Shown here piece by piece: positions 9,027 to 18,886 of a DNA stretch of 64,000 nt (within the stretch, counting starts at the first letter, position 1; each line of letters begins with the position of its first letter). Both the position numbers and the translations under genes were made by a program. The notes under the pieces were generated by a model. That model was not told where the DNA came from, made no database searches, and saw only the letters and a program-made list of their open reading frames with translations. The stretch is from Niallia circulans NBRC 13626. Its GTDB lineage: Bacteria; Bacillota; Bacilli; Bacillales; Cytobacillaceae. The DNA lies in NCBI RefSeq assembly GCF_001591585.1, contig NZ_BCVE01000001.1, positions 404,773 to 468,772 on the forward strand, in the 5' to 3' direction.

Positions 9027-9059
9027 TTTGCCTATACATCCTTCTTCTCCATCAAAAGA

Positions 9060-9770
9060 TTATTGATCCAACCAATTATAAAATGGCACAGTCTTGTTGT
9101 TAGAAGATTCTTCTGATTGTTCTGCTTTATAACCAACAGATTGATGCTGTCTAAACTTTTTCCCATGGCTCTTTGCTTGCTCGATTGTCTTAATTCCGTT
9201 CTTTTTCCATTCAAACAAGATTCGGTCAATATAACGAAAATTTAATTTACCTGAAATCACAGCTTCCCGAAGCGCTGCTTTTATAATTACTATTTCATGC
9301 TGATCGTCGTCAACCCACATATTTAACGTTTCAATTTCAAAAGGAGACAATGGTCTTCCAAATTCTCTTTCAAAACAAGTATATAAATCTGATTCTTCTT
9401 TTTCTATTAAAGCTTCTTCTTCTTTTTTATTATTTAGGAGAAATTGCTCAATTAATTTATTCCAAAGAGGCTCTAATGAATATCTCTCAAATCGGATTCC
9501 AGTATCACTATTTCCATCTAATATGTCGATAAAGCCTTTGCGGATAAGTTGACTCAATAATTCATGACATTCATTAATATCTATCGTCATTTGCGCAGCT
9601 ATTTCTGCAGGGGTCGGAAAATCCTTCCCTCGTTCTAAGTAATAATGTACTTGCAGTAAAAGAACTAATTCTTTTTCATTTATTTTTAAATGTTTATAAT
9701 GTGTTAGAAGTGTGGAAGGAATATTTACATTCCCTTCTTGCAGCCATTTTAAAAAAATTGTTTTATTCAT
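9060..9770 (-). CDS. dnaD: DNA replication initiation protein DnaD
   Basis: A 236-aa primosome protein that acts with DnaA, DnaB and DnaI in loading the replicative helicase. The N-terminal winged-helix region is about residues 1-110. The C-terminal DnaD domain includes FEREFGRPLSPFEIETLNMW and the conserved RYIDRILFEWKKNGIKT. ATG 9770 follows AGAGGTGT; the longer frame upstream has no ribosome site and does not fit the family. It lies downstream of asnS in the usual order. Confidence 0.95.
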   Translation of the reverse strand: MNKTIFLKWLQEGNVNIPSTLLTHYKHLKINEKELVLLLQVHYYLERGKDFPTPAEIAAQMTIDINECHELLSQLIRKGFIDILDGNSDTGIRFERYSLEPLWNKLIEQFLLNNKKEEEALIEKEESDLYTCFEREFGRPLSPFEIETLNMWVDDDQHEIVIIKAALREAVISGKLNFRYIDRILFEWKKNGIKTIEQAKSHGKKFRQHQSVGYKAEQSEESSNNKTVPFYNWLDQ

Positions 9771-9890
9771 AAGGACACCTCTAATTAAGTATATCATGTT
9801 GGCAATAAGCATGTAATAATGAAAATCACCCAAACCTAGCAATAGTTAACAAAAAGAAGAAGGGAGAAAACAAGGAATGTTATCAAAGAT

Positions 9891-9924
9891 GAAAACCTCA
9901 CACTGTGTATTCGCTGTGAGGTCT
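9891..9924 (-). terminator. terminator after asnS
   Basis: ACCTCACA/TGTGAGGT forms an 8-bp stem with a 12-base loop, followed on the minus strand by TTTTC. It starts about 40 bp past the asnS stop codon. Confidence 0.65.
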
Positions 9925-9960
9925 TCCTCCTAAACTTTCCGTATTTTCTACCCTTGTTGA

Positions 9961-11256
9961 TTAAGGATATAGACGATTTAATAATCTTGGGAATGGAATC
10001 GTTTCACGAACATGCTCCACTCCTGTAATCCAAGCAACTGTTCTTTCTAATCCAAGACCAAAACCAGAATGAGGTACTGAACCATATTCTCTTAGTTCTA
10101 GATACCATTTGTATGTTTCTGGATCTAGCTGATGCTCTTCTACACGTTTATTTAATAGATCCATATCATGGATACGCTCAGAACCACCAATAATTTCACC
10201 ATAGCCTTCTGGAGCAATTAAATCTGCGCAAAGGACAACATCTTCTCTTTCAGGGTCTGGCTGCATATAGAAAGGTTTAATTTTAGTTGGATAATGTGTG
10301 ATAAACACAGGCTTATCAAAACTTTCCGCAATCGCTGTTTCATGCGGAGACCCAAAGTCATCTCCCCATTCGATATCATCAAAGCCTTTTTCATGTAAGA
10401 ATGTGATTGCATCGTCATAGCTTATTCTAGGGAAAGGAGCAGTGATTTTCTCTAATTTAGAAACATCTCTTCCTAAAGTGTTAAGCACAAGCTGACAATT
10501 TTTCAACACAGATTGAACAACATATGATACGTATTGTTCTTGAACTTCTAAATTCTCATCAAACTCTACAAATGCCATTTCAGGCTCAATCATCCAAAAC
10601 TCGATTAAATGACGACGAGTTTTAGATTTTTCGGCACGGAATGTAGGGCCAAATGAAAACACCTTTCCTAAAGCCATTGCAGCTGCTTCCATATAAAGTT
10701 GTCCACTTTGTGACAGATAAGCATCTTCCTCAAAATACTTAGTTGCAAATAGTTCTGTTGTACCCTCAGGAGCACTTCCTGTCAGAATTGGTGGATCGAC
10801 TTTTACAAAGCCGTTTTCATTAAAAAATTCATATGTTGCACGAATTATTTCATTTCTTACTTTCATTACTGCATGCTGGCGCTTAGAACGTAACCATAAA
10901 TGACGATTATCCATCAAGAACTCTGTTCCATGTTCTTTTGGCGTTATCGGGTAATCTGTTGAAGTATGAATCAATTCAATATTTGTTACTAATAACTCAT
11001 ACCCAAACGGAGAACGTTCATCCTTTTGAACAGTACCAGTAACATATACAGATGATTCTTGAGTAATTGATTTAGCTGTTTGGAAAACTTCCTCTGCTAC
11101 GTCACTTTTGACAATAACTCCTTGTACAAATCCTGATCCGTCGCGAAGTTGTAAAAAGGCAATTTTTCCGCTAGAACGCTTGTTGGCAATCCACGCGCCT
11201 ACTTTAACCTCTTTATCAACATATTTTGGTAACTCGGCAATAGTTGCTTTAATCAC
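9961..11256 (-). CDS. asnS: asparaginyl-tRNA synthetase
   Basis: A 431-aa class II synthetase that charges tRNA-Asn. The N-terminal OB fold contains [20 protein letters not shown]. Motif 2 is [25 protein letters not shown] and motif 3 is [13 protein letters not shown] near the C-terminus. The start is GTG at 11256, directly behind GGAGGAG; the in-frame ATG at 11313 has no ribosome site and adds a Tyr/Leu-rich stretch not seen in the family (B. subtilis about 430 aa). It has its own upstream promoter. Confidence 0.96.
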   Translation of the reverse strand: MIKATIAELPKYVDKEVKVGAWIANKRSSGKIAFLQLRDGSGFVQGVIVKSDVAEEVFQTAKSITQESSVYVTGTVQKDERSPFGYELLVTNIELIHTSTDYPITPKEHGTEFLMDNRHLWLRSKRQHAVMKVRNEIIRATYEFFNENGFVKVDPPILTGSAPEGTTELFATKYFEEDAYLSQSGQLYMEAAAMALGKVFSFGPTFRAEKSKTRRHLIEFWMIEPEMAFVEFDENLEVQEQYVSYVVQSVLKNCQLVLNTLGRDVSKLEKITAPFPRISYDDAITFLHEKGFDDIEWGDDFGSPHETAIAESFDKPVFITHYPTKIKPFYMQPDPEREDVVLCADLIAPEGYGEIIGGSERIHDMDLLNKRVEEHQLDPETYKWYLELREYGSVPHSGFGLGLERTVAWITGVEHVRETIPFPRLLNRLYP

Positions 11257-11413
11257 GATTAACTCCTCCAAAAACAAATAAATATATGTACTTAAATAGA
11301 TACTTCGGTACACCCTATAGAAAAATAAATGGGATTAACGACCGATTGATTCTACTCATAGTAGCAGATTTAATAGAAATCATTCTACACCATAAAAAAT
11401 ATTCTACCAAAAC

Positions 11414-11442
11414 ATTATACCTTTACATCTGTAGACAATCAA
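11414..11442 (-). promoter_or_regulatory. sigma-A promoter for asnS
   Basis: TTGATT and a perfect TATAAT are separated by 17 bases on the minus strand. The predicted start near 11407 gives a leader of about 150 nt before the GTG start of asnS. Confidence 0.65.
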
Positions 11443-11551
11443 CACTATCGATCACCTTCCAGGATAATATTAGCGTATACAACGACTTTTCTTTTATTTA
11501 ATCCTACTCCGGTCAATTTCTCTTCAAAAATAAATAACAGAAAAAGAAAGA

Positions 11552-11587
11552 ATGCCCTAAAAGAAATAGTATCTTTGTGGGCATACT
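11552..11587 (-). terminator. terminator after aspB
   Basis: ATGCCC/GGGCAT pairing around a loop of roughly 20 bases is followed by a T-rich tail on the minus strand, starting 15 bp past the aspB stop. Confidence 0.55.
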
Positions 11588-11601
11588 CTACTAATAAAAC
11601 T

Positions 11602-12801
11602 TTACTTGTTAACGACTATTTTTTTTTCGACAAATTGCTCCATTCGCGTTACTGCTGCTTCTAGTTTTTCAAGTGATGTTGCATAAGATAGTCGGATGTA
11701 GCTATCTGCTCCAAATCCTGAACCTGGAACAACTGCTACTAATGCCTCTTCTAATAAAGCTGTTGAAAACTCATCTACAGACTTAAATCCAGTTAATTCT
11801 ACAGCCTTTTGCACATTAGGGAAAAGATAAAACGCTCCTTGGGGTTTTAGACATGAAAACCCAGGAATATTATTTAATTTTTCATGAATAATATCTAAGC
11901 GCTTATTAAATGCTTGACGCATTTCTTCGACTGAATCTTGCGGGCCTGCATATGCTTCTATCGTTGCATACTGAGATGGTGTCGTCGGGTTTGAAGTACT
12001 GTGACTCGCTAGATTTGTCATCGCTGTAATAATTTCTTTAGAACCCGCTGCATAGCCAATTCTCCAGCCAGTCATGGAGTGAGATTTTGAAACCCCATTG
12101 ATAATAATAGTGGCTTTCTTCAGCTCAGGGGATAAAGAAGCAATTGATACATGCTTGTTATCTCCATAAACTAACTTTTCATAAATTTCATCAGATATAA
12201 TTAAAATATTATGTTCTAGACAAATCTCCCCAATTGCTTTTAATTCTTCTTCTGTATAGATCATTCCAGTTGGATTACTTGGTGAATTGATAATGATTGC
12301 TTTCGTTTTGGAAGTAATAGCCTCTTTTAATTGTTCTGGGGTAATCTTAAATTCATTTGATTCATAACCTTTAATAAAAACAGGCTCTCCTTCTGCCAGC
12401 TTCACTTGTTCTGGATAACTAACCCAATAAGGCGTAGGGATAATAACTTCGTCTCCTTTGTCCAAAATTACTTGGAACAAAGTATATAATCCATGTTTTG
12501 CTCCATTTGTGACGATAATCTGATTTGTTTCATAATCCAGCTGTTGATCTCGCTTTAACTTTGCTGCAATTTCCTTTTTTAATGCTTGTAAACCTGATGC
12601 TGGAGTGTATTTTGTATGTCCTTCATTCATGCTTCTAACTGCTGCGTCAATAATATTTTGAGGAGTGTTAAAATCAGGCTCTCCAGCTCCTAAACCGATC
12701 ACATCATGACCATCTGCTTTTAAACTAGCTGCTTTTGCAGTAATGGCCAAAGTTGTTGATGGAGTTAATGCATTCACTCTTTGTGCTAACTGAATTTTCA
12801 T
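11602..12801 (-). CDS. aspB: aspartate aminotransferase, class I PLP-dependent
   Basis: A 399-aa aminotransferase interconverting aspartate and oxaloacetate with 2-oxoglutarate/glutamate. Visible hallmarks are NSPSNPTG (172-179), ISDEIYE (202-208) with the cofactor-contacting Asp and Tyr, and GVSKSHSMTGWRIGY with the Schiff-base Lys239. Length equals that of B. subtilis AspB-type enzymes (about 393). ATG 12801 follows AGGAGTGG. It sits 22 bp after ypmB and is the last gene of the dinG-ypmB-aspB run. Confidence 0.95.
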   Translation of the reverse strand: MKIQLAQRVNALTPSTTLAITAKAASLKADGHDVIGLGAGEPDFNTPQNIIDAAVRSMNEGHTKYTPASGLQALKKEIAAKLKRDQQLDYETNQIIVTNGAKHGLYTLFQVILDKGDEVIIPTPYWVSYPEQVKLAEGEPVFIKGYESNEFKITPEQLKEAITSKTKAIIINSPSNPTGMIYTEEELKAIGEICLEHNILIISDEIYEKLVYGDNKHVSIASLSPELKKATIIINGVSKSHSMTGWRIGYAAGSKEIITAMTNLASHSTSNPTTPSQYATIEAYAGPQDSVEEMRQAFNKRLDIIHEKLNNIPGFSCLKPQGAFYLFPNVQKAVELTGFKSVDEFSTALLEEALVAVVPGSGFGADSYIRLSYATSLEKLEAAVTRMEQFVEKKIVVNK

Positions 12802-12823
12802 TGTTATTTACCACTCCTATTGG

Positions 12824-13306
12824 TTAATAATTTTCAATTGTTAAAAGAATTTCTCCTGTTTCAAAGTCTATCCAATGATAGTTTATGGAGTCTTTATTTG
12901 TATGAGAATAGATCTCCCATACCGGTATGCCATCATACATTCCTAAACGCACATGATTGACTTTTTCTGGCGTCTGCTTCGATAATAATATATTAAGCGC
13001 TTCTTGTTTGGTCAGCCCATCTTTTTTCAATTTCTCGGTAACTTTATGGGTTTTTTCATTAATCCAAACAATAATATCCTTATTATCATCGTTTTTACCT
13101 TCTAAAATATAATAGGCTTCCTTGCCATTATATAATTGAAAGTTGTCGACTTCTTTCAAATCGACTTCTTTCTTAGCAATATCTTCCGCTACTTCCCTTG
13201 CAAATTTAACAGGCTTCATCGCTTGAACATATGTATTAATACTTACAGCTAGTCCAATAAGAACAACAACGACAATTATCCAAATCCATTTCTTCATTTT
13301 CATCAC
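12824..13306 (-). CDS. ypmB: YpmB, membrane-anchored PepSY-like protein
   Basis: A 160-aa protein with a short basic N-terminus, one transmembrane helix (about 6-26) and an extracytoplasmic part of two PepSY-like repeats, visible as GKEAYYILEGKNDDNKDIIVW and the C-terminal WEIYSHTNKDSINYHWIDFE type strands. Gene position between dinG and aspB matches B. subtilis ypmB. Function unknown; such domains are thought to restrain proteases or sense cell-envelope state (inference). Confidence 0.85.
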   Translation of the reverse strand: MMKMKKWIWIIVVVVLIGLAVSINTYVQAMKPVKFAREVAEDIAKKEVDLKEVDNFQLYNGKEAYYILEGKNDDNKDIIVWINEKTHKVTEKLKKDGLTKQEALNILLSKQTPEKVNHVRLGMYDGIPVWEIYSHTNKDSINYHWIDFETGEILLTIENY

Positions 13307-13512
13307 TTCTTTAATACAATATTTTATACATAGGTTATTATAACAGGATTTATAAACAGAAAGAAATAATAATACTAATAATCAGTAGTTTTTTCTAGAA
13401 ATGACCAGCCTGCATCCACTTCCTTTTCTATTTTTTAACAGAAATTCTGTTCCTTTAAAAGTTGATGTGTATGCAAGCTGCATTAATAAGATAACAGAAG
13501 GGTTATCTACTT

Positions 13513-16293
13513 CTACTTCAGCCACTTTTCAATAAACTCGACCATTTTGGCATTATTTTGCTGCTTAATTGGTACAGCAGGAATAGACTTTAAAAATGTT
13601 TCCCCATAAGAAGTGGTAACAATGCGCCGATCAAATACAATTATAAATCCTTTATCTTCTTCTGTACGAATTAATCTTCCGAATCCTTGTTTAAATCGCA
13701 AAACTGCCTCTGGAAGACTATTTTCTAAAAACGGATTTCCGCCCTCATTCTTAATGCGTTCATTTTTCGCTTCTGTTAAAGGATCTTCTGGTGAAGAAAA
13801 GGGAAGTCTAACAATAATTAGGCAGGTTAAGTCTTCTCCTGGAATATCAATGCCTTCCCAAAAACTATTTGTTCCCAATAATATCGCCTTATCGTATCGT
13901 TGAAAATTACGTGTTAATCTCATTCGGCTTCCATTAGTAATTCCTTGGGCCAAAATAGCATATTCTTCTAGACAGCCACTTTCTTTCATGTAATCATATG
14001 TCTTTTTCAGCATATCATTTGCAGTGAAAAGAATAAGCATTCTCCCTTTTGTAGCTTGCGCGATATTAATGATTTGTTCGCCAATAGTCGATACATACTC
14101 ATTTAATGAGACTGTATTCACTTCGGGTACATCTGTTGGAATAAGCAGCTGTACTTGTTTCTCATACTTAAATGGGGAATCAATTTGAACCTCTAACTGG
14201 TTTTTCCCTAGCCCTAAAACTTTCAAATAGTAATCAAATGAATTATTTACAGTTATAGTTGCGGAGGTAAAAACAATACTTTGTTTCTGATTAAAAAAAC
14301 GATTCTGTAAAGGTTCTGCAACAGAAGATGGCTGTGTATACAAAACAGCATTATTAGGAAAACTTTTCTTATCTGCTTCCAACCAGGCTATATTGTCTCC
14401 TTCACGCAAAAACATCTCTCGCAAATGATTAATATATATTTGCCAGTCATTTAATATCGATTCAATTCGTTCAACTACAAGCATTTGCGAAGAGCTAAAT
14501 TTTCTATTTTGCTCTTTTAATCGAAGCACTTTCTCTCCAAGCGCGTTTCTTCCATCCTTCCATAGAAAAACCATTCTCTCTGCAACGCTTTTGACTGCAT
14601 TCCAATCTCCTGTTTCGGTTTTCTTTAAACGGTAGCTGCCTTTTCCTTCTTTACTTGACTGATTTGTTTTTTTCACATAACGTAGAACAGCACGAAACAG
14701 TTCATCTAATTCTACATGTAACGATAAAATAAATTGATTGAATTCCACTTTTTCCGTTAGAGATAAATCACCTAGCAAATGTTCTAAATGATACATAAGC
14801 TGCTTTTGATCTGTCGTCCCAATCGCATTGATACTTAATCGTACGGCTACATATGAAAAGCGGAAACCAAAATGCTTAGTAGCTGTTTTTTCAAAATGAT
14901 GGCCCTCATCGATAATGGCATAATGATAAGATGGAAGCAAATGTTGATCTGCTGTTAGATCTTTTACAAGCAAAGCATGATTCGTAATAATCATATTAGC
15001 CTTTTGAGCAGCATTCCGGGTTCTCCGATAAAAATCCTTCTGGGCCCATTCTTTTGAAATTGGTAATGAAAAATTTCCGTCATTTTTTATTTTTTCCCAA
15101 TAATTTATTCCACCGCTTGTTAAATTTAATTCATCTTTATCTCCCGTTTCGGTTTCGGTTAACCACACTAAAATCTGCATTTTTGTTAAAACAATATCAT
15201 AGTTATCCTCTTGCTCCTTTAGAGATATTTCAAATTTATCTAAACTAATATAGTGATTTCTGCCTTTTAAAAGCGTATAAGTAATAGGAAACGGAAGAAT
15301 TCTTTTAAGCAAAGGCAAGTCTTTATGAAACAGTTGTTCCTGTAACTGAGTTGTAAATGTACTAATAATAACTTGCTCTTTATTCTCTATCGAAAAATAA
15401 GCTGCTGGCACTAAATAACCAAGAGACTTTCCGACACCGGTACCAGCTTCAATAAGCCCATGCTGATTACTTGTTAGTGCTTGATGAACGGCATTCATCA
15501 TTTCTAGCTGTCCTTCTCTTTTTTGATAAAAAGACAAAGTATCTTTCATTCGTTTTTCAACATTATTTACATCAAAAGAAACGGTATAATCTTTACTTTG
15601 GCTATTAATCAAATTATTAGGTAGTCTTTTAAGTGTTAATCCACGATATACTTCCCAGCTTTCAGGTATATACTCAACTTTTGATTGTTTCTCTTGAAGT
15701 AATGTTTGTAAATAAATATCTAAATCGCTTTTTAGCGATGAACTTAGAAATTCTAATTGCTTTGTCGTAACTTGAGGCAGTGCATTCAGTTTCTTTAGCA
15801 ATAAAAGCAATAGTTCTGCTGTCACATAAGCATCACTATCAGCCTGATGTGGTCTTGTATGGACAATCCCTTCCTGTGCGGCAAGGTCTGTTAATTTATA
15901 ACTGTCTGCTGTAGGGTATAAAATCCTTGCTAGTTCGACTGTATCAAGGATAGGGCCATAAAATTGTCTACAACCTGCCTGTTCTAGCTCTTCATTTAAA
16001 AAAGATAAATCAAATAAAACATTATGTGCAACAAAATAAGCATCTTCTAATAAATGAACAATTTTGTCTGCTATTTCTTCGAAAATTGGTGCTGATTCCA
16101 CCATTTCATCTGTGATTCCAGTTAATTCTTCAATAAACGGAGTTATCGGCTGCAGAGGATTAAGTAAGGAAGAGTACTCCTCAACAATCTTCCCATTCTC
16201 TATAACCACCGCTGCAAACTGTATGATTCGATCCCCTTTTCTCGGAGAATTACCGTTTGTCTCCAAATCAACTACTACAAATTTGTTACTCAT
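13513..16293 (-). CDS. dinG: DinG-type protein: DEDDh 3'-5' exonuclease fused to a helicase-like domain
   Basis: A 926-aa fusion. Residues 1-165 are a DnaQ-like exonuclease with VVVDLETNG (Asp9, Glu11), HNVLFDLSFL and HQADSD. Residues 250-926 form an XPD/DinG-type helicase with Walker A GTGVGKS (284-290) and DEGH (462-465). Only three cysteines exist in the protein and none lies between Walker A and DEGH, so the iron-sulfur cluster of E. coli DinG is absent. Staphylococcal DinG, which also lacks it, is reported to work as a nuclease. ATG 16293 follows GAGGTGG; GTG 16302 overlaps that site. Confidence 0.94.
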   Translation of the reverse strand: MSNKFVVVDLETNGNSPRKGDRIIQFAAVVIENGKIVEEYSSLLNPLQPITPFIEELTGITDEMVESAPIFEEIADKIVHLLEDAYFVAHNVLFDLSFLNEELEQAGCRQFYGPILDTVELARILYPTADSYKLTDLAAQEGIVHTRPHQADSDAYVTAELLLLLLKKLNALPQVTTKQLEFLSSSLKSDLDIYLQTLLQEKQSKVEYIPESWEVYRGLTLKRLPNNLINSQSKDYTVSFDVNNVEKRMKDTLSFYQKREGQLEMMNAVHQALTSNQHGLIEAGTGVGKSLGYLVPAAYFSIENKEQVIISTFTTQLQEQLFHKDLPLLKRILPFPITYTLLKGRNHYISLDKFEISLKEQEDNYDIVLTKMQILVWLTETETGDKDELNLTSGGINYWEKIKNDGNFSLPISKEWAQKDFYRRTRNAAQKANMIITNHALLVKDLTADQHLLPSYHYAIIDEGHHFEKTATKHFGFRFSYVAVRLSINAIGTTDQKQLMYHLEHLLGDLSLTEKVEFNQFILSLHVELDELFRAVLRYVKKTNQSSKEGKGSYRLKKTETGDWNAVKSVAERMVFLWKDGRNALGEKVLRLKEQNRKFSSSQMLVVERIESILNDWQIYINHLREMFLREGDNIAWLEADKKSFPNNAVLYTQPSSVAEPLQNRFFNQKQSIVFTSATITVNNSFDYYLKVLGLGKNQLEVQIDSPFKYEKQVQLLIPTDVPEVNTVSLNEYVSTIGEQIINIAQATKGRMLILFTANDMLKKTYDYMKESGCLEEYAILAQGITNGSRMRLTRNFQRYDKAILLGTNSFWEGIDIPGEDLTCLIIVRLPFSSPEDPLTEAKNERIKNEGGNPFLENSLPEAVLRFKQGFGRLIRTEEDKGFIIVFDRRIVTTSYGETFLKSIPAVPIKQQNNAKMVEFIEKWLK

Positions 16294-16428
16294 TACGTCC
16301 ACCTCAAACTTTCAGTCAATCAAACGGTATCATAAAAATGAAAAAAGGGAAAGATGTTCCTGTTTTATGTAATGATTCTTTTATTGTGCTTTTTTTTCGT
16401 TACTTTTACACTTTAGAGAAAAATAAAC

Positions 16429-16460
16429 GAAAAAAAGGTTGGAACATAAATATTCCAACC
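16429..16460 (-). terminator. terminator after panD
   Basis: GGTTGGAA/TTCCAACC forms an 8-bp stem with an 8-base loop, followed on the minus strand by seven T. It lies about 80 bp past the panD stop. The stem shares the GGTTGG core with the terminators at 7512 and 28285. Confidence 0.8.
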
Positions 16461-16537
16461 AAATAGAAATCCGAATCATATACGTACATATTAAGCAATA
16501 TTTATATAATTATTTTGGTTTTAAGTTTTTCCTGTTG

Positions 16538-16921
16538 TTATAGCACTGTTTTCTCTGGTTCTTGCTGAAGAATAGTTGTAATACGATTGTTTTCATCCAT
16601 AATCGCTACTTTAGGCTTATGCTGGGTAAGCTCTTCATTTGAAACATAACAATAAGAAATGATAATAACAATATCTCCTACTTGAACTAATCTTGCGGCT
16701 GCACCGTTTAAACAAATCGTCCCAGTTCCTCTTTCACCAGGGATAATATATGTTTCTAATCTTGCACCATTATTGTTATTTACAATTTGAACTTTTTCAT
16801 TCGCTACCATTCCAACCGCATCTAAAATATCTTCATCAATTGTAATACTGCCAACATAATTTAAGTTTGCTTCTGTTACAGTAGCTCGATGGATTTTTCC
16901 GTTCATCATTATCCGAAACAT
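16538..16921 (-). CDS. panD: aspartate 1-decarboxylase proenzyme
   Basis: A 127-aa pyruvoyl enzyme making beta-alanine for pantothenate. The self-processing site NYVGSITID places cleavage between Gly24 and Ser25, so Ser25 becomes the pyruvoyl group. [13 protein letters not shown] before it and the Tyr/Asn residues in the rest are standard. Full length. Last gene of panBCD, 29 bp after panC. Confidence 0.97.
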   Translation of the reverse strand: MFRIMMNGKIHRATVTEANLNYVGSITIDEDILDAVGMVANEKVQIVNNNNGARLETYIIPGERGTGTICLNGAAARLVQVGDIVIIISYCYVSNEELTQHKPKVAIMDENNRITTILQQEPEKTVL

Positions 16922-16950
16922 AAGGATAACCCTCCATTATAGTCATATGT

Positions 16951-17811
16951 TTATCTAGATGCATTGTCTAATTCAAAAATTATATTGTCTATTAGTCTTG
17001 CTTTACTAAATTGGACTGCAATCGCAATAATAATCTTCCCATTTAGCTCCTTTAATGTCTCTAATTGGGGATAGGATAATATCTCAAAGTAGTCAACCTT
17101 GCCGCTTGACTCTCTTTCAATGAAAGCAATAATAGAATTTTTTAATGTTTCTCTATCTGCAGTTCCTTTTATTAATTCACTTCTAGCTATACTAAGAGCT
17201 TTATATAAAATACCTGCCTCTTGCCTTTCGGTTGGCGTAAGGCGAACATTTCTAGAACTCTTTGCTAAGCCATCTTCTTCTCTTACCGTATTAACCGCAA
17301 CTAGATTAATAGGAAAATGAAAATCTTCTATTAATCCATCTACCACTGCGACTTGCTGTGCATCTTTTTTACCAAAATAAACATTCGTCGGCTGAACTAA
17401 ATGAAATAACTTCGTTAATACAGTTGCTACTCCATCAAAATGACCAGGTCTTGACTTACCACATAAACAGTTCGTGCGTTTTTCCACTTTAACAGTCACA
17501 GACATTTGCCCTGGATACATTTCTTCCACAGATGGATGAAATAAATAATCTACTCCTTCTTCCATTGCCACTTGTTTATCATGTTCAAAATCTTTTGGAT
17601 AGGAGGCAAAATCTTCATTTGGCCCAAATTGCAGTGGATTGACAAATACACTCATAATAACAATTTCATTTTGTTCTCTTGCAGCTTTAAGCAGTGCTCG
17701 ATGTCCTTCATGTAGATACCCCATTGTCGGCACAAAGCCAATGGTTACTTGATTCTTTTGTAACGAAGTAGTTATATCCTGTAATTGCTTTGGATTTGTG
17801 AGGATATTCAT
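16951..17811 (-). CDS. panC: pantothenate synthetase (pantoate-beta-alanine ligase)
   Basis: A 286-aa ATP-dependent ligase joining pantoate and beta-alanine. It shows [16 protein letters not shown] with the HIGH-type motif (about 33-38), [39 protein letters not shown] and the SSRNVRL loop equivalent to KMSKS. Start ATG overlaps the panB stop by four bases (ATGA), indicating coupled translation. Confidence 0.97.
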   Translation of the reverse strand: MNILTNPKQLQDITTSLQKNQVTIGFVPTMGYLHEGHRALLKAAREQNEIVIMSVFVNPLQFGPNEDFASYPKDFEHDKQVAMEEGVDYLFHPSVEEMYPGQMSVTVKVEKRTNCLCGKSRPGHFDGVATVLTKLFHLVQPTNVYFGKKDAQQVAVVDGLIEDFHFPINLVAVNTVREEDGLAKSSRNVRLTPTERQEAGILYKALSIARSELIKGTADRETLKNSIIAFIERESSGKVDYFEILSYPQLETLKELNGKIIIAIAVQFSKARLIDNIIFELDNASR

Positions 17812-18647
17812 TGGGTGTTTCCTCCATATAAGCTTTTTATTTCTTCCGCTTTCATCTGAAAGCTATGCTTCATTTCTGGAAAGGTCCCCATTTTCACTTC
17901 AGAAATATATTGATCGATTGCAAGAGAAATAGCTTCATTGACATTTGCATATTGTTTTACAAATTTTGCAACTCGATCCACACCATATGTGATCAAATCG
18001 TGATAAACAAGAACTTGCCCATCTGTTTCACTTCCAGCTCCGATACCGATTGTAGGAATATCCAGTCTCTTACTCACCTCTTTAGCAACTTGCATCGGCA
18101 CACACTCCAATACTATCGCAAAAGCTCCTGCCGCTTGGCATTTTAATGCATTATCCATAAGCCGCTTCGCTTCATCCGAACTTTTTCCTTGTACTTTATA
18201 ACCACCTAAGACACCTACTGACTGAGGGGTTAAACCTAAGTGCGCCATCACTGGAATACCAGCATTTGTTAAATAGTTGATTTGTTCAATTACATCGTCT
18301 GCGCCTTCCAGTTTTACTGCATTTGCACCTGTTTCTTGGATCAAGCTTGCTGCATTTAATAAAGTATCGCGACGAGATAAATGATAGCTCATAAACGGCA
18401 TATCAATGACGATAAACGTATCTTCAGCACCGCGTTTAACCGCTTTTCCATGATGAATCATATCATCCATTGTTACTGGAACGGTAGAATTATATCCAAG
18501 TACAACCATTCCCAAGGAATCCCCTACCAATATTAAATCTGTTCCTGCTTGTTCAACTAATTTAGCAGAAGGGTAATCATATGCGGTGAGCATCGTAATC
18601 TTTTCACCCTTCTGCTTCATTTTGATAAAATCAGTTGTTGCTTTCAC
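17808..18647 (-). CDS. panB: 3-methyl-2-oxobutanoate hydroxymethyltransferase
   Basis: A 279-aa enzyme, first step of pantothenate synthesis, adding a hydroxymethyl group from methylene-tetrahydrofolate to ketoisovalerate. Motifs include [31 protein letters not shown], the metal-binding Asp residues and [14 protein letters not shown]. Full length. A good AAAGGAGGAAAA site precedes the start. The 239-bp space to birA includes a terminator that any promoter just after birA would have to pass. Confidence 0.97.
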   Translation of the reverse strand: MKATTDFIKMKQKGEKITMLTAYDYPSAKLVEQAGTDLILVGDSLGMVVLGYNSTVPVTMDDMIHHGKAVKRGAEDTFIVIDMPFMSYHLSRRDTLLNAASLIQETGANAVKLEGADDVIEQINYLTNAGIPVMAHLGLTPQSVGVLGGYKVQGKSSDEAKRLMDNALKCQAAGAFAIVLECVPMQVAKEVSKRLDIPTIGIGAGSETDGQVLVYHDLITYGVDRVAKFVKQYANVNEAISLAIDQYISEVKMGTFPEMKHSFQMKAEEIKSLYGGNTQ

Positions 18648-18692
18648 TAAGTTTTCCTCCTTTTAAATAGGAAGAGGGAATGGCTTTAAACG

Positions 18693-18722
18693 AAAAAAAA
18701 ACCTTCTACAAAGCATAGAAGG
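18693..18722 (-). terminator. terminator between birA and panB
   Basis: A CCTTCTA/TAGAAGG stem with a 7-base loop is followed by nine T on the minus strand. It ends the bsh-cca-birA transcript, or could act as an attenuator in a panB leader. Confidence 0.85.
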
Positions 18723-18886
18723 ATTGTTTTATATGTCTATTTTCATCCCTCTGTCCTTGTCCAATTGTGGATCTAGGCAGATTAAATTATGGTTTATGCA
18801 CATTCAAACAAACTGGTGCAGTTCATTAAGATACTGCCCGACAAAAGCATTATAACAAATATTTCTCTATCCTGACTATGGGCAAA

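Larger units (their letters stand above)
11257..11601. other. asnS leader and aspB terminator region (no gene)
   Basis: This 345-bp gap holds a sigma-A-like promoter (11414-11442), an asnS leader of about 150 nt, and the aspB terminator. The leader has an AGGGTGTACCG stretch that recalls a T-box core, but no specifier stem or terminator that I can see. No small ORF with a ribosome site was found. Confidence 0.6.

Noticed and set aside
11300..11330. T-box riboswitch upstream of asnS, suggested by AGGGTGTACCG on the minus strand
   Set aside because: The core differs from the consensus, no specifier loop with an Asn codon could be placed, and no terminator follows.
11286..11501. 71-aa plus-strand ORF upstream of asnS
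   Set aside because: No ribosome site, lies over the asnS promoter and leader on the opposite strand, and has random composition.
13382..13525. 47-codon minus-strand ORF (GTG start) between dinG and ypmB, where ypmA would be
   Set aside because: No ribosome site, overlap with the dinG end, and no similarity to YpmA as I know it. ypmA seems absent here.
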